This document shows positions 47,898 through 57,057 of a stretch of DNA of 64,000 nt, piece by piece. The notes below the pieces were generated by a model. It saw nothing but the letters and a program-made list of their open reading frames with translations. It was not told the origin of the DNA and did not search any database. Made by a program: the position numbers and the translations under genes. This DNA is from Sulfuritalea sp. (lineage in GTDB: Bacteria; Pseudomonadota; Gammaproteobacteria; Burkholderiales; Rhodocyclaceae), in NCBI GenBank assembly GCA_023229685.1, contig JALNYT010000007.1, positions 1 through 64,000 on the forward strand, written 5' to 3'. Each line of letters begins with the position of its first letter. Position 1 is the stretch's first letter.

Positions 47898-48355
47898 AAA
47901 TCAGGAATCACAAGGACTTCTGGGCTGGCGCCATGTTTTTGGCGTTCGGCGCATTCTTTGCCGGCTATGCCACCCGCTATAAATTTGGTACTGCCGCCAA
48001 CATGGGTCCCGGCTACTTCCCCGTTGCACTGGGAACGATATTGGCGGTTCTCGGCATTGCCATTGTCGTCAGCAGCTTGTCGGCGAATGCGGCGGATGAA
48101 AAAGTCGACAAGTTCCCATGGCCGGTGTTGCTCCTTATCCTGGGTCCAACGGCCTTGTTTGGACTGCTGCTGCAGACGCTGGGCCTGATCGTATGCCTGC
48201 TCATGCTGGTAGCCATTTCCAGCTATGCGAGCCATGAATTCAACTGGCGATCCACCTTGCTGAACGCCATGGTGCTGACGGTGCTGTCTCTGACGATCTT
48301 TGTCTGGGCGCTCAAGCTTCAGTTTCCGCTCTGGCCTGTCTTCATCGGCAACTGA
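47894..48355 (+). CDS. tctB: Tripartite tricarboxylate transporter small membrane subunit TctB
   Basis: 153 residues with four hydrophobic segments. FWAGAMFLAFGAFFAGYATR cut at FLAFG and MGPGYFPVALGTILAVLG are the TctB signature. It pairs with TctA in the secondary, binding-protein-dependent transporter. It overlaps the IclR gene by four bases and precedes tctA by eight. Confidence 0.9.
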   Translation: MKIRNHKDFWAGAMFLAFGAFFAGYATRYKFGTAANMGPGYFPVALGTILAVLGIAIVVSSLSANAADEKVDKFPWPVLLLILGPTALFGLLLQTLGLIVCLLMLVAISSYASHEFNWRSTLLNAMVLTVLSLTIFVWALKLQFPLWPVFIGN

Positions 48356-48363
48356 GGCACATC

Positions 48364-49908
48364 ATGGAATCCATGTTCTCCAACCTTGGCGTTGGCCTGA
48401 CCGCAGTGCTGGCGATAGAGCCCTACACTATCTTCAATCAGACGCTGTCGCTGCCGATGAATATTGTGTATTGCGTGCTGGGGGCCTTCATCGGCACCCT
48501 GATCGGTGTGCTGCCCGGTCTCGGCCCGGTGGCGACCATAGCGATGCTGCTGCCGGCGACTTTCACGCTACCGCCCCTGGGTGGGCTGATCATGCTTTCC
48601 GGCATCTACTACGGGGCCCAGTATGGTGGCTCCACCACGGCCATTCTGGTCAATTTGCCGGGAGAGACTTCGTCAGTCGTCACCTGCATCGACGGATACC
48701 AAATGGCTCGCCGCGGACGTGCCGGTGTCGCGTTGACTACCGCCGCCCTGGGTTCCTTCTTCGCCGGCTGCGTCGGAACCTTGCTGCTGGCCGCATTCGC
48801 TCCGCCGCTCGCCGAACTGGCATTCAAGTTCGGTCCGGCGGAATATTTCTCGTTGATCATGCTGGGACTGTTCGGCGCGATCGCGCTCTCGTCCGGCTCC
48901 CTGCTCAAGTCCATCGCCATGGTTTGTCTCGGGCTGCTGGGAGGAATAGTCGGCACCGATGTCAGTTCCGGCGTGTCACGCTTTGCTTTTGATATTCCTG
49001 AACTGGCAGATGGCATTGGCTTTGTCGTGGTGGCCATGGGTGTGTTCGGCTTCGCCGAAGTGATCAGCAACCTGGAGCAAAAGGAGACCCGTGAAATTTT
49101 TACCAAGGAAGTTTCCGGCATGTTTCCGAGCAAAGAAGATTTCAAGCGAATGGTCGCGCCGGTCCTGCGTGGTACTGCACTCGGCAGCGTGCTGGGTATT
49201 TTGCCGGGGGGTGGCGCGGTATTGGCGGCCTTCGGTGCCTATGCACTGGAAAAGAAGGTCAGCAAAAACAGCGCTGAATTCGGCAAGGGCGCGATCGAAG
49301 GCGTTGCCGCGCCGGAATCAGCCAATAACGCTGCGGCGCAGACCTCGTTCATTCCCTTGCTGACGCTCGGTCTGCCGGCAAACGCGGTAATGGCATTGAT
49401 GGTAGGCGCAATGACGATCCACAACATTCAGCCGGGGCCCTTGGTAATGACCACCAATCCGACGCTGTTCTGGGGCCTGATCGTGTCAATGTGGGTCGGC
49501 AACCTGATGCTGGTGGTACTGAACCTCCCGCTCATCGGTATTTGGGTCAAGTTGCTGACCGTTCCGTACCGCTATCTCTATCCGGCGATCCTGGTGTTCT
49601 GCTGCATCGGTGTGTTCACCATCAGCAATAGCAGCTTTGACGTGTTGCTGACGGCCGGCTTCGGATTCCTTGGTTATGTGTTCTTCAGGCTCGGCTGCGA
49701 GGGAGCGCCGCTACTACTGGGGTTCGTGCTGGGGCCGATGCTGGAGGAGCACTTCCGCCGCGCGCTGCTGCTTTCCCATGGCGACTTCAGCGTGTTCGTC
49801 ACGCGTCCCCTGTCGCTGTCGCTCTTGCTCGTGACCGCTGTGTTGGTCGTCATCGTCACCCTGCCGTCGATCAAATCCAAACGTGTGGAGGCATTTCATG
49901 AAGAATGA
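48364..49908 (+). CDS. tctA: Tripartite tricarboxylate transporter large membrane subunit TctA
   Basis: 514 residues, about 12 helices. GLGPVATIAMLLPATFTLPP cut at LLPATF and YYGAQYGGSTTAILVNLPGE cut at TTAIL are the first conserved family motif. GILPGGGAVLAAFGAYALEK cut at GAYAL and GVAAPESANNAAAQTSFIPL cut at AAAQT are the second. It is the permease for carboxylates captured by a periplasmic Bug protein. The next gene begins inside its 3' end. Confidence 0.92.
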   Translation: MESMFSNLGVGLTAVLAIEPYTIFNQTLSLPMNIVYCVLGAFIGTLIGVLPGLGPVATIAMLLPATFTLPPLGGLIMLSGIYYGAQYGGSTTAILVNLPGETSSVVTCIDGYQMARRGRAGVALTTAALGSFFAGCVGTLLLAAFAPPLAELAFKFGPAEYFSLIMLGLFGAIALSSGSLLKSIAMVCLGLLGGIVGTDVSSGVSRFAFDIPELADGIGFVVVAMGVFGFAEVISNLEQKETREIFTKEVSGMFPSKEDFKRMVAPVLRGTALGSVLGILPGGGAVLAAFGAYALEKKVSKNSAEFGKGAIEGVAAPESANNAAAQTSFIPLLTLGLPANAVMALMVGAMTIHNIQPGPLVMTTNPTLFWGLIVSMWVGNLMLVVLNLPLIGIWVKLLTVPYRYLYPAILVFCCIGVFTISNSSFDVLLTAGFGFLGYVFFRLGCEGAPLLLGFVLGPMLEEHFRRALLLSHGDFSVFVTRPLSLSLLLVTAVLVVIVTLPSIKSKRVEAFHEE

Positions 49909-50728
49909 GTCGGCTGGCATCTCGGGCGTTTTCCGGTGGATTGTCCTGTTCCTGGCGTGTTTCGGACCGATCCTTGCCGGCTGTGCGACCGACGCAACGC
50001 GAGCAGGGCCGGAAGTGCGACAAGTCCTGGCGCCCACCGGCGTGCTGCGTGTCGGTCTCTATCCGGGTACGCCAACGTCCATTATTCCGGATTCCGGGCC
50101 GGGTGGGAGCCGTGGTGTCGGGCATGACCTGGGCAAGGAATTCGCGCATCGCCTGGGGGTTCCATTTGAGCCGGTTGTTTTTCAAAAGAACGCGGAAGTC
50201 CTTGAGGCCGTGAAGTCGGGAAAGGTCGATGTCGCATTTACCAACGCTTCGGTCGAGCGTGCGAAAAACATGGACTTCACCGCGCCTTACATGGAAATCG
50301 AGCTCGGATACCTTGTTCCGCTGGGTTCGCCGATTTCGAGCCTGGCAGAGGTGGACCGCCCCGGCATGCGCGTTGGCGTAACCGAAAAGAGTTCGTCGGA
50401 CGGCACGCTCTCGAAAGATCTGAAGAACGCTCGAGTGGTCCGCGCGGCCACTCTAAAGAAGGGCATCGCGATGCTGTCGGCCGGGGAACTCGACGCTTAC
50501 GCAACCAACAAGGCCACCCTGTTCGAAATGGCCGATGCCCTGCCCGGCTCGCGAGTGCTCGTTGGTCGTTGGGGTTTGGAGAGGCATGCACTGGCGCTAC
50601 CAAAAGGCAGAGACGCAGGGATGGCCTTTGCACGCAGGTTCGCGGAGGAGGCAAGGGCCGGAGGCTTGGTGCAAGCAGCGATTGTGCGGGCTGGGCTGCG
50701 TGGAACCGTGGACACGAAACAGCAATAA
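49898..50728 (+). CDS. Lipoprotein solute-binding protein, family 3 (amino-acid type)
   Basis: 276 residues from ATG 49898. The hydrophobic signal ends in a lipobox LAGC (Cys about 29). The mature part, LRVGLYPGTPTSI, DLGKEFAHRLGVPFEPVVFQ cut at RLGVP, VKSGKVDVAFTNASVERAKN cut at FTNA, and FTAPYMEIELGYLV, is a PBP2-type family 3 binding protein. It overlaps tctA by 11 bases, so it is part of the operon, although Tct systems normally use Bug proteins only. Its ligand and role are unknown. Confidence 0.87.
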   Translation: MKNESAGISGVFRWIVLFLACFGPILAGCATDATRAGPEVRQVLAPTGVLRVGLYPGTPTSIIPDSGPGGSRGVGHDLGKEFAHRLGVPFEPVVFQKNAEVLEAVKSGKVDVAFTNASVERAKNMDFTAPYMEIELGYLVPLGSPISSLAEVDRPGMRVGVTEKSSSDGTLSKDLKNARVVRAATLKKGIAMLSAGELDAYATNKATLFEMADALPGSRVLVGRWGLERHALALPKGRDAGMAFARRFAEEARAGGLVQAAIVRAGLRGTVDTKQQ

Positions 50729-50771
50729 CAAGGTGTTATCGATTGCAGATCATTTAAGAGGAGCTAAACCT

Positions 50772-51737
50772 ATGAACCCGTACCGTCTGATTCTTGCTTT
50801 GTGCATCGGCATGCTTGCCGCCCCCTTTGCGCTGGCCCAATCATTTCCTACCAAGCCGATAAAGATAATCGTCGGCTACTCGCCGGGGGGGGCGGTGGAT
50901 ATTGTCGCGCGAACCGTCGGCCAGAAGCTTTCAGCCAGCCTTGGCCAGCCGGTAATCGTCGAAAACAAGCCTGGTGCCGGGACCAATATCGCGGTGCGAG
51001 CGCTGATCGACAGCCCGCCTGACGGCTATACCTTGATGCTTTCGGCCAACGCCCTGGCCGCCAATGTCTCGCTCTACCAGCCTGCGCCGTTCGATCTCGA
51101 TCGGGACGTGGCTCCAGTTTCGCTGGTGGGAAGAGTGCCCGTTGTCATCGCAACCAACGCCACATCGGATTTTTCGACCCTGGCCAAGTTCGTCGCTGCA
51201 GCGAAAGCAGCACCCGGATCAATCAACTATGCCACTCCCGGCAACGGCTCTACTCCCCACCTCGCCATGGAATTGTTTGCCCGCGCAGCGGGAATTTCAG
51301 TCGCGCATATTCCCTATCGCGGTGGCTCACCGGCGATCATTGACGTTATCGGTGGTCAGTTGCCGCTGGTGGCCGTCAATGCGCTCGAAGTGCAACCGCA
51401 CGTCAAGACCGGAAAGCTGCGTGTATTGGCGGTGATGAGCAAGACCCGAACGTCCATCTTCCCGACAGTGCCAACGATTGCAGAATCCGGCTACCCCGGC
51501 TTCGAGGCTGCCGTTTGGTACGGCTTCATTGCGCCCGCCGCAACGCCCAAGGCCGTCATCGCTACGCTGCACGCAGAAATACAGAAAGCGATCGCCTCCC
51601 AGGATGTCAAGGAGCGCATGGCTTCTGTTGGCGGAGAGGTCAATCCCGGAACATCAGAACAGTTCGGTGCGCTCATCCAGGCGGAGCGTGTCCGCTACGA
51701 GAAGTTGATTCGCGACGCAAAACTAAAACCGGATTGA
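50772..51737 (+). CDS. tctC: Bug-family tricarboxylate-binding protein (TctC)
   Basis: 321 residues. A signal peptide is cleaved near ALA-Q (residue 22). FPTKPIKIIVGYSPGGAVDI cut at GYSPGG, NKPGAGTNIAV, and DGYTLMLSANALAAN are the Bug signatures; the later IPYRGGSPAIIDVIGGQLPL cut at GGSPA is also typical. The Bug protein captures a carboxylate for TctAB. ATG 50772 follows AAGAGGAG. It ends the operon. Carboxylate identity cannot be told. Confidence 0.93.
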   Translation: MNPYRLILALCIGMLAAPFALAQSFPTKPIKIIVGYSPGGAVDIVARTVGQKLSASLGQPVIVENKPGAGTNIAVRALIDSPPDGYTLMLSANALAANVSLYQPAPFDLDRDVAPVSLVGRVPVVIATNATSDFSTLAKFVAAAKAAPGSINYATPGNGSTPHLAMELFARAAGISVAHIPYRGGSPAIIDVIGGQLPLVAVNALEVQPHVKTGKLRVLAVMSKTRTSIFPTVPTIAESGYPGFEAAVWYGFIAPAATPKAVIATLHAEIQKAIASQDVKERMASVGGEVNPGTSEQFGALIQAERVRYEKLIRDAKLKPD

Positions 51738-52153
51738 CCAGGGCGACCTTGGGCTCTGTTAGCCCTTCCGTCGTGTGCGCAGGCGCACTGTCAATTCTGG
51801 CGATACAGTAATTGGCGATGACGATGGGGTGGTGTTGTACCGGCGGCATCGGCCAAGCAAGGCGCCGATGCCGCGGACAGGAAAGAAGCGAACAAGGGGC
51901 AACAGACGCAAGCGATTTGCAGCCGGTGAACCTAGGCTCGAGAGCTAAACGAGAAGACTGTTGACCTCCATCAATACCCCCCGTTAAGACTATTAGATGA
52001 TGCTGTTACTTGAGCGTGTCCTTCAAAAGGAAGCGCAAGCTTGTGGTGCTTCGGTGGGGTTGCATCCAAAGTAGTCGTTGCGGGATTGTTGACCTGAAAT
52101 ATGTCTGCAGGATGTTCCGCTAGCGGATGAGTCCCTTGGGTCTGGAGGAAAAG
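51738..52153. other. Intergenic region before the hydrogenase operon, with one hairpin
   Basis: An 11-bp inverted repeat (51843-51853, GCGGCATCGGC; 51864-51874, GCCGATGCCGC) about 110 bases after tctC may end that transcript, though no T-run follows. TTGACC occurs at 51960 and 52089, but neither has a convincing -10. No gene is seen. The hydrogenase promoter must lie here; its type is unresolved. Confidence 0.5.
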
Positions 52154-53251
52154 ATGAATCGTCCCGCGGACAACACGTTACGCATCGCCTTGAGCGACGC
52201 CGGCATCAGCCGGCGGGATTTTCTCGGTTTCTGCGCCACCCTTGCCGCCGCCTACGCTCTGCCCGCTTCCAGCGTCATCGTCATCGCCGCGGCGCTGGAG
52301 AATGCATCGCGCACCTCGGTGATCTGGCTCTCCTTCCAGGAATGCACGGGCTGCACGGAGTCACTGACGCGTTCGCATACGCCGACCATCGAGGGCCTGA
52401 TCCTCGAACAGGTGTCGCTCGACTATCACCACACCCTGCAGGCCGCTTCCGGCGAGGCGGCCGAGCGCGCGCGGGAGGAGTCGATGCGCGCCAATGCCGG
52501 CAAATACCTGCTCGTGGTGGATGGCTCGGTGCCGCTGGGCAATCCGGGCTATTCGACGATTGCCGGCGTCAGCAACTTCGACATGCTGATGGAAACCGCG
52601 AAGGGCGCCGCGGCGGTAATCGCCGTTGGAACCTGTGCGGCATACGGCGGCTTGCCCGCCGCGCAGCCGAACCCGACCGGCGCGGTGCCGGTGAGCCAAC
52701 TGATCAAGGACAAGCCGGTCATCAACGTGCCGGGCTGCCCGCCGATTCCCGTCGTCATTACCGGCGTGCTCGCGCATTTCCTCACCTTCGGCACGCTGCC
52801 GGAACTCGATGGCCGCGGCCGGCCGACGATCTTCTACGGCGAGAGCATCCACGACCGCTGCTACCGCCGCCCCTCCTACGACCAGGGCAAGTTCGCCGAG
52901 AGCTTCGACGACGAGGGCGCGCGCAAGGGCTGGTGCCTGTTCAAACTCGGCTGCAAGGGACCGGTGACCCACAACGCCTGCGCGACGACGAAGTGGAACA
53001 ACGGCGTCTCCTTCCCGATCCAGTCGGGCCACGGTTGCCTCGGTTGCGCGGAGCCGGACTTCTGGGACATGGGATCGTTCTACAAGGCGCTGTCGATGCC
53101 GGCGACGCCGGTGCGGAAAGCAGTGGCAGGTGCCGCCGCGGCCGGCGTGGGGGCCGGGGTTGCGGTGGCCTTCGCCAACCGCGCCAAGAAGGCCGCGGCA
53201 AAGGCGGCGCATGAGACGGTCAAGGTCGAAGACCTGACGAAGAAACCATGA
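52154..53251 (+). CDS. hynS: [NiFe] hydrogenase small subunit, Isp type (group 1e)
   Basis: 365 residues. The Tat signal has SRRDFLGF (residues 19-26) and a hydrophobic stretch. Iron-sulfur ligands are ECTGCTES (proximal), VGTCAAYGG, VPGCPPIPV, HDRCYRR, the GWCLFKLGCKGP pair and GHGCLGCAEPDFWD. The mature protein receives electrons from the large subunit in the periplasm. It ends with an Ala/Gly-rich hydrophobic segment likely anchoring it to the membrane. GGAGG precedes ATG 52154. The gene order hynS-isp1-isp2-hynL is the reason for the group 1e call. Confidence 0.93.
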   Translation: MNRPADNTLRIALSDAGISRRDFLGFCATLAAAYALPASSVIVIAAALENASRTSVIWLSFQECTGCTESLTRSHTPTIEGLILEQVSLDYHHTLQAASGEAAERAREESMRANAGKYLLVVDGSVPLGNPGYSTIAGVSNFDMLMETAKGAAAVIAVGTCAAYGGLPAAQPNPTGAVPVSQLIKDKPVINVPGCPPIPVVITGVLAHFLTFGTLPELDGRGRPTIFYGESIHDRCYRRPSYDQGKFAESFDDEGARKGWCLFKLGCKGPVTHNACATTKWNNGVSFPIQSGHGCLGCAEPDFWDMGSFYKALSMPATPVRKAVAGAAAAGVGAGVAVAFANRAKKAAAKAAHETVKVEDLTKKP

Positions 53252-53907
53252 GCGGGCTGGAACTCCTGACGTGGGCGCGCGGGCCGGGGCTGGTGCTGGC
53301 AGTCGGCATCTGCATCTTTGGCGTGATTCTGCGTTTGATCGAAATACTGGCGTTGGGCCGCCAGGCGGACCTCGCGTCGCCGCGGCAGAACTCGACTGGC
53401 AGCGGTTGGCGCACGATATTTACGCGCTCGCTGCCGCCACCGGGCATGTTGCGGCGCGCGCCGCTCACCTATTTGGGCGGCTATGTCTTTCATATTGGCA
53501 TGGCCATCGCCGTCTTTTTCTTCGTGCCGCATATCGAACTGTTCCGCGGGCTCCTCGGCCTGCGCTGGCCGGGTCTGCCGAATCCGCTGGTCGACATCGC
53601 CTCGATTGCCGCAATCATCGCGTTGCTCGCCTTGCTGGTCGGACGCCTGGTCGATCCGGTCAAGCGCCTGCTGACGAATGCGGGCGACTGGCTGGCCTGG
53701 GCGCTGACCTTCGTGCCGCTGATCACGGGCTACTCGGCCTACCACCACCTGTTCGAAAACTACACGCTGACCCTGGCTGTGCATATCGTCTCGGTCGAAC
53801 TGCTGCTCGTCCTCCTGCCGTTCTCGAAGCTGTTCCATGTCTTCAGCCTGTTCATTGCGCGCTGGTACAACGGCGAGATTTCCGGCAGGAAAGGAGTGGC
53901 ATCGTGA
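53248..53907 (+). CDS. isp1: Isp1: NarI/DsrM-like membrane cytochrome b of the hydrogenase
   Basis: 219 residues with about five hydrophobic helices. YLGGYVFHIGMAIAVFF and TGYSAYHHLFENYTLTLAVH cut at ENYTL, then HIVSVELLLVLLPFSKLFH cut at LLLVL, provide the haem-binding histidines expected of the nitrate-reductase gamma/DsrM family. It should carry electrons from HynS across the membrane to quinone or to Isp2. Four-base overlap with hynS and with isp2. Confidence 0.88.
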   Translation: MSGLELLTWARGPGLVLAVGICIFGVILRLIEILALGRQADLASPRQNSTGSGWRTIFTRSLPPPGMLRRAPLTYLGGYVFHIGMAIAVFFFVPHIELFRGLLGLRWPGLPNPLVDIASIAAIIALLALLVGRLVDPVKRLLTNAGDWLAWALTFVPLITGYSAYHHLFENYTLTLAVHIVSVELLLVLLPFSKLFHVFSLFIARWYNGEISGRKGVAS

Positions 53908-55163
53908 GCGCCTCCCTGCAGCGAGGCGTCAACGCCTTCAAGGAAGTCATCGACGCGCCAGTGGCAGCCTTCTTTGCCAGTTGTGTGCACTGCGGTTTGT
54001 GCGCGGAGAGCTGTTTGTTCTACACGGAAACCGGCGACCCGCAATACACGCCGATCCACAAGCTGGAACCGCTGCGCCGCGTCTGGCAGCAGGAGTACAC
54101 CCTGCTCGGCCGGCTGGCGAAGCTCGTCGGGCTGGCCAAGCCGGTGACGGACGCGGAACTGGCAGCGTGGAGTCCGCTGGTCTATGACAGCTGCTCGATG
54201 TGCGGGCGTTGCTCGATGGTGTGCCCGGTCGGCAACGACATCACGCTGATGATCCGCAAGATGCGCGAGGGCATGGCGGCCGCCGGGCACGCCCCGGAAG
54301 GCCTCGTGACCGCGACGCAGCGCTCGATCCAGAGTGGCAGTCCGGCAGGGGTGAAGTGGGTGACGGTGCAGGCACAGATCAAGCGCATGCAGAAGCAGTT
54401 CGGCATCGATATCCCGGTTAACCTGGAGAACGCTGATTACCTGGTACTCATGTCCTCGTGGGAGATACTCAACTACCCAGAGTATCTCGGCTCCGTCGGC
54501 CGCATCCTCGACAATGCCGGCGCCACGTGGACGCTCAGCGAACACGCCTATGAGGCCACCAACAGCGGCATCCAGATCGGCGTGTCCGACCTCGCGCGGG
54601 AACTCGTCGGCCGCATCGTCAAGGCGGCCGAGGACCTGAAGGTCAAGTGCGTCATCAGCCCCGAGTGCGGCCATGCCTACACCGCGCTGCGCTGGGAGGG
54701 GCCGAACCTGATGGGGCGTCGCTTCGGCTTCGAGGTCAAGCACATCCTCGAAGTGCTCGACGATCTGCGTCGTTCCGGGCGCCTCAAGCTGAAAGGCAGC
54801 ATCGACAAGCCGCTTACCTACCACGACCCCTGCCAGATCTCGCGGCGCGGCGGCGTCCATCAGCAGCCGCGCGCACTGCTCCGGCAGATTGCACCGCAGT
54901 TTCGCGAGATGAGTGATCCCGGCGTCATGAACTGGTGCTGCGGTGGCGGCGGCGGGGTCTCGGCCAACGAGCGCGCCGAACCGCTGCGCACGATCGCCTT
55001 CAAGCGCAAGAAGGCGCAGATCGAGAAGCTCGGCGTCAACACGGTGGTGACCTCCTGCGCCAACTGCCGCGTCGTCATCGAGGAGGCGCTCGAGCACTAC
55101 CACATGAATATCGAATTGCTGGGCCTCACCGAACTGGTGGCCGAACATCTGGCCGAGGATTGA
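53904..55163 (+). CDS. isp2: Isp2: HdrD/DsrK-like iron-sulfur protein of the hydrogenase
   Basis: 419 residues from GTG 53904 (GTGA overlap with isp1). Two 4Fe-4S motifs are near the N-terminus: CVHCGLCAESC and CSMCGRCSMVCPVGND. Two CCG-type cysteine-rich domains follow: ECGHAY...HDPCQISRRGG, WCCGGGGGVS and SCANCRVVIEEAL. This is the heterodisulfide-reductase D/DsrK architecture. In Isp-type hydrogenases it is a cytoplasmic electron partner, the reason for proposed links to sulfur or thiol-disulfide reduction. Confidence 0.9.
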   Translation: MSASLQRGVNAFKEVIDAPVAAFFASCVHCGLCAESCLFYTETGDPQYTPIHKLEPLRRVWQQEYTLLGRLAKLVGLAKPVTDAELAAWSPLVYDSCSMCGRCSMVCPVGNDITLMIRKMREGMAAAGHAPEGLVTATQRSIQSGSPAGVKWVTVQAQIKRMQKQFGIDIPVNLENADYLVLMSSWEILNYPEYLGSVGRILDNAGATWTLSEHAYEATNSGIQIGVSDLARELVGRIVKAAEDLKVKCVISPECGHAYTALRWEGPNLMGRRFGFEVKHILEVLDDLRRSGRLKLKGSIDKPLTYHDPCQISRRGGVHQQPRALLRQIAPQFREMSDPGVMNWCCGGGGGVSANERAEPLRTIAFKRKKAQIEKLGVNTVVTSCANCRVVIEEALEHYHMNIELLGLTELVAEHLAED

Positions 55164-55165
55164 GC

Positions 55166-56929
55166 ATGAGCGAACGCCTCGTCATCGACCCTATCACCCG
55201 CATCGAAGGCCACCTGCGCATCGAGGCGCAGCTGAAGGACGGGGTCATCGAGCAGGCCTGGTCCACCGGCACCATGGTGCGCGGCATCGAAACCATCCTG
55301 CGCGGCCGCGATCCGCGCGACGCCTGGGCCTTCGCGCAGCGCATCTGCGGTGTGTGCACCGTCGTGCACGCGGTCGCCTCGGTACGCGCCGTCGAGGATG
55401 CACTCAAGATTTCGATCCCGCCCAACGCCGAACTGATCCGGAACCTGATGATCGGCGCGCAGTACATCCACGACCACGTCATGCATTTCTACCACCTGCA
55501 CGCGCTCGACTGGGTGGACGTGGTGTCATCGCTGAAAGCCGACCCGAAGGCCACCTCGACACTGGCGCAATCCATCAGCAGCCATCCGCAGTCGTCGCCG
55601 GGCTATTTCGCCGACGTGCAGCAGCGGCTCAGGACCTTCGTCGAAAAAGGTAGGCTTGGCATCTTCCAGAACGGTTACTGGGGCCACCCGGCCTACCGGC
55701 TGCCGCCGGAGGCCAACCTCATGGCGCTCGCGCATTATCTCGAGGCGCTGGCTTGGCAGCGCGACGTGGTGGCGCTGCACGCCATCCTCGGCGGCAAGAA
55801 TCCGCACCCGAATTTCGTCGTCGGCGGTGCTCCGGTTGCCATCAGCATCTACCCGGAACATCAGGGCCAAGGCAAGGGACCGCATTACCATGGCGGCCAG
55901 GGCGGCACTGCACTCGACATCGTCGGCTTGCAGCGCATCCAGTCGGTGATCGAATCAATGCGCGCTTTCGTCGACCAGGTCTATGTGCCGGACACGCTGG
56001 CGATCGCCGGTTTCTACAAGGACTGGTTCAGGCAGGGCGAAGGATTGGGCAACTTCCTCTGCTATGGCGATCTGCCAGGCCGGGGCATCAACGATCCCGA
56101 GGGCTTCCTCTTTCCGCGCGGCGCGATTCTCAACCGTGACCTGTCGACGCTGCACGAAGTCGACCTCGATGCCGACGACCAGATTCAGGAGCATGTCGCG
56201 CACTCCTGGTACGACTATGCCGGTGGCAAAGACAAGGGTCTGCATCCTTACCAAGGCGAGACGACGCTCAACTACACCGGACCGAAGCCGCCGTTCCGGC
56301 AACTGCCGGTCGAACAGCCCTATTCGTGGATCAAGTCGCCGCGCTGGAAGGGCAAGGCGATGGAAGTCGGCCCGCTGGCGCGGGTGCTGATGCTTTACGC
56401 AAAGGGCCACGGGCAGACCAGGGAACTCGTCGATATGGCGCTGAAGACACTCGGCCTGCCAGTCGCCGCGCTGTTCTCGACGATGGGCCGCACTGCCGCG
56501 CGCACGCTGGAGACGAAGATCCTGGCCGACGCCATGCAGGGCTGGTACGACCAGTTCGTCGCCAACATCAAGAGTGGCGACGTGCGTACCTTCAACGAGC
56601 AGCGCTGGGAACCGTCGACCTGGCCGCAGCATGCGCAGGGCGTCGGCTTCATGGAAGCCCCGCGCGGCGGCCTGGCGCACTGGATCGTCATCGACGACGG
56701 AAAGATTACCAATTACCAGGCGGTGGTGCCCTCGACCTGGAATGCCGGGCCGCGCGATCCGCAGGGCCAGCCCGGCGCCTACGAGGCCGCGCTCAAGGGC
56801 CACGCACTGCACGACCCCAAGCAGCCTCTCGAGGTCCTGCGCACCATCCACAGCTTCGACCCCTGCATCGCCTGCGCCGTGCATCTGGTCGACCAAGACG
56901 AACAGACCTACGAAACGCGTGTGCTCTGA
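55166..56929 (+). CDS. hynL: [NiFe] hydrogenase large subunit, Isp type
   Basis: 587 residues. N-terminal nickel motif RICGVC (Cys61, Cys64) and C-terminal DPCIACAVH (Cys567, Cys570, His573). The 14 residues after His573 (LVDQDEQTYETRVL) form the extension normally removed by a specific endopeptidase after Ni insertion. RIEGHLRIE near the start is also typical. It splits H2 at the Ni-Fe(CN)2CO site. No hyp maturation or protease gene is present in the window. It ends the operon. Confidence 0.94.
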   Translation: MSERLVIDPITRIEGHLRIEAQLKDGVIEQAWSTGTMVRGIETILRGRDPRDAWAFAQRICGVCTVVHAVASVRAVEDALKISIPPNAELIRNLMIGAQYIHDHVMHFYHLHALDWVDVVSSLKADPKATSTLAQSISSHPQSSPGYFADVQQRLRTFVEKGRLGIFQNGYWGHPAYRLPPEANLMALAHYLEALAWQRDVVALHAILGGKNPHPNFVVGGAPVAISIYPEHQGQGKGPHYHGGQGGTALDIVGLQRIQSVIESMRAFVDQVYVPDTLAIAGFYKDWFRQGEGLGNFLCYGDLPGRGINDPEGFLFPRGAILNRDLSTLHEVDLDADDQIQEHVAHSWYDYAGGKDKGLHPYQGETTLNYTGPKPPFRQLPVEQPYSWIKSPRWKGKAMEVGPLARVLMLYAKGHGQTRELVDMALKTLGLPVAALFSTMGRTAARTLETKILADAMQGWYDQFVANIKSGDVRTFNEQRWEPSTWPQHAQGVGFMEAPRGGLAHWIVIDDGKITNYQAVVPSTWNAGPRDPQGQPGAYEAALKGHALHDPKQPLEVLRTIHSFDPCIACAVHLVDQDEQTYETRVL

Positions 56930-57057
56930 AGTATCGCTTCAGGACGGCTCGAAAGCACCCGAACCCGCCGCAGCAAAGCAGACTCATCGAGTAATACTCC
57001 ATGAGTCGACACCCGCAACTGAGAAACGGGAAACCAGAAGATCGCCCCGCCCGAGTC

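Noticed and set aside
52009..52030. Possible FNR box TTGAGCGTGTCCTTCAA
   Set aside because: The half-sites are spaced wrongly for FNR (nine bases between TTGA and TCAA instead of six).
52000..52120. Possible sigma54 promoter before the hydrogenase (TGGTGCTTCGGTGGGGTTGCA)
   Set aside because: The GG and GC doublets are not at the required 10-base separation when aligned to the -24/-12 consensus.
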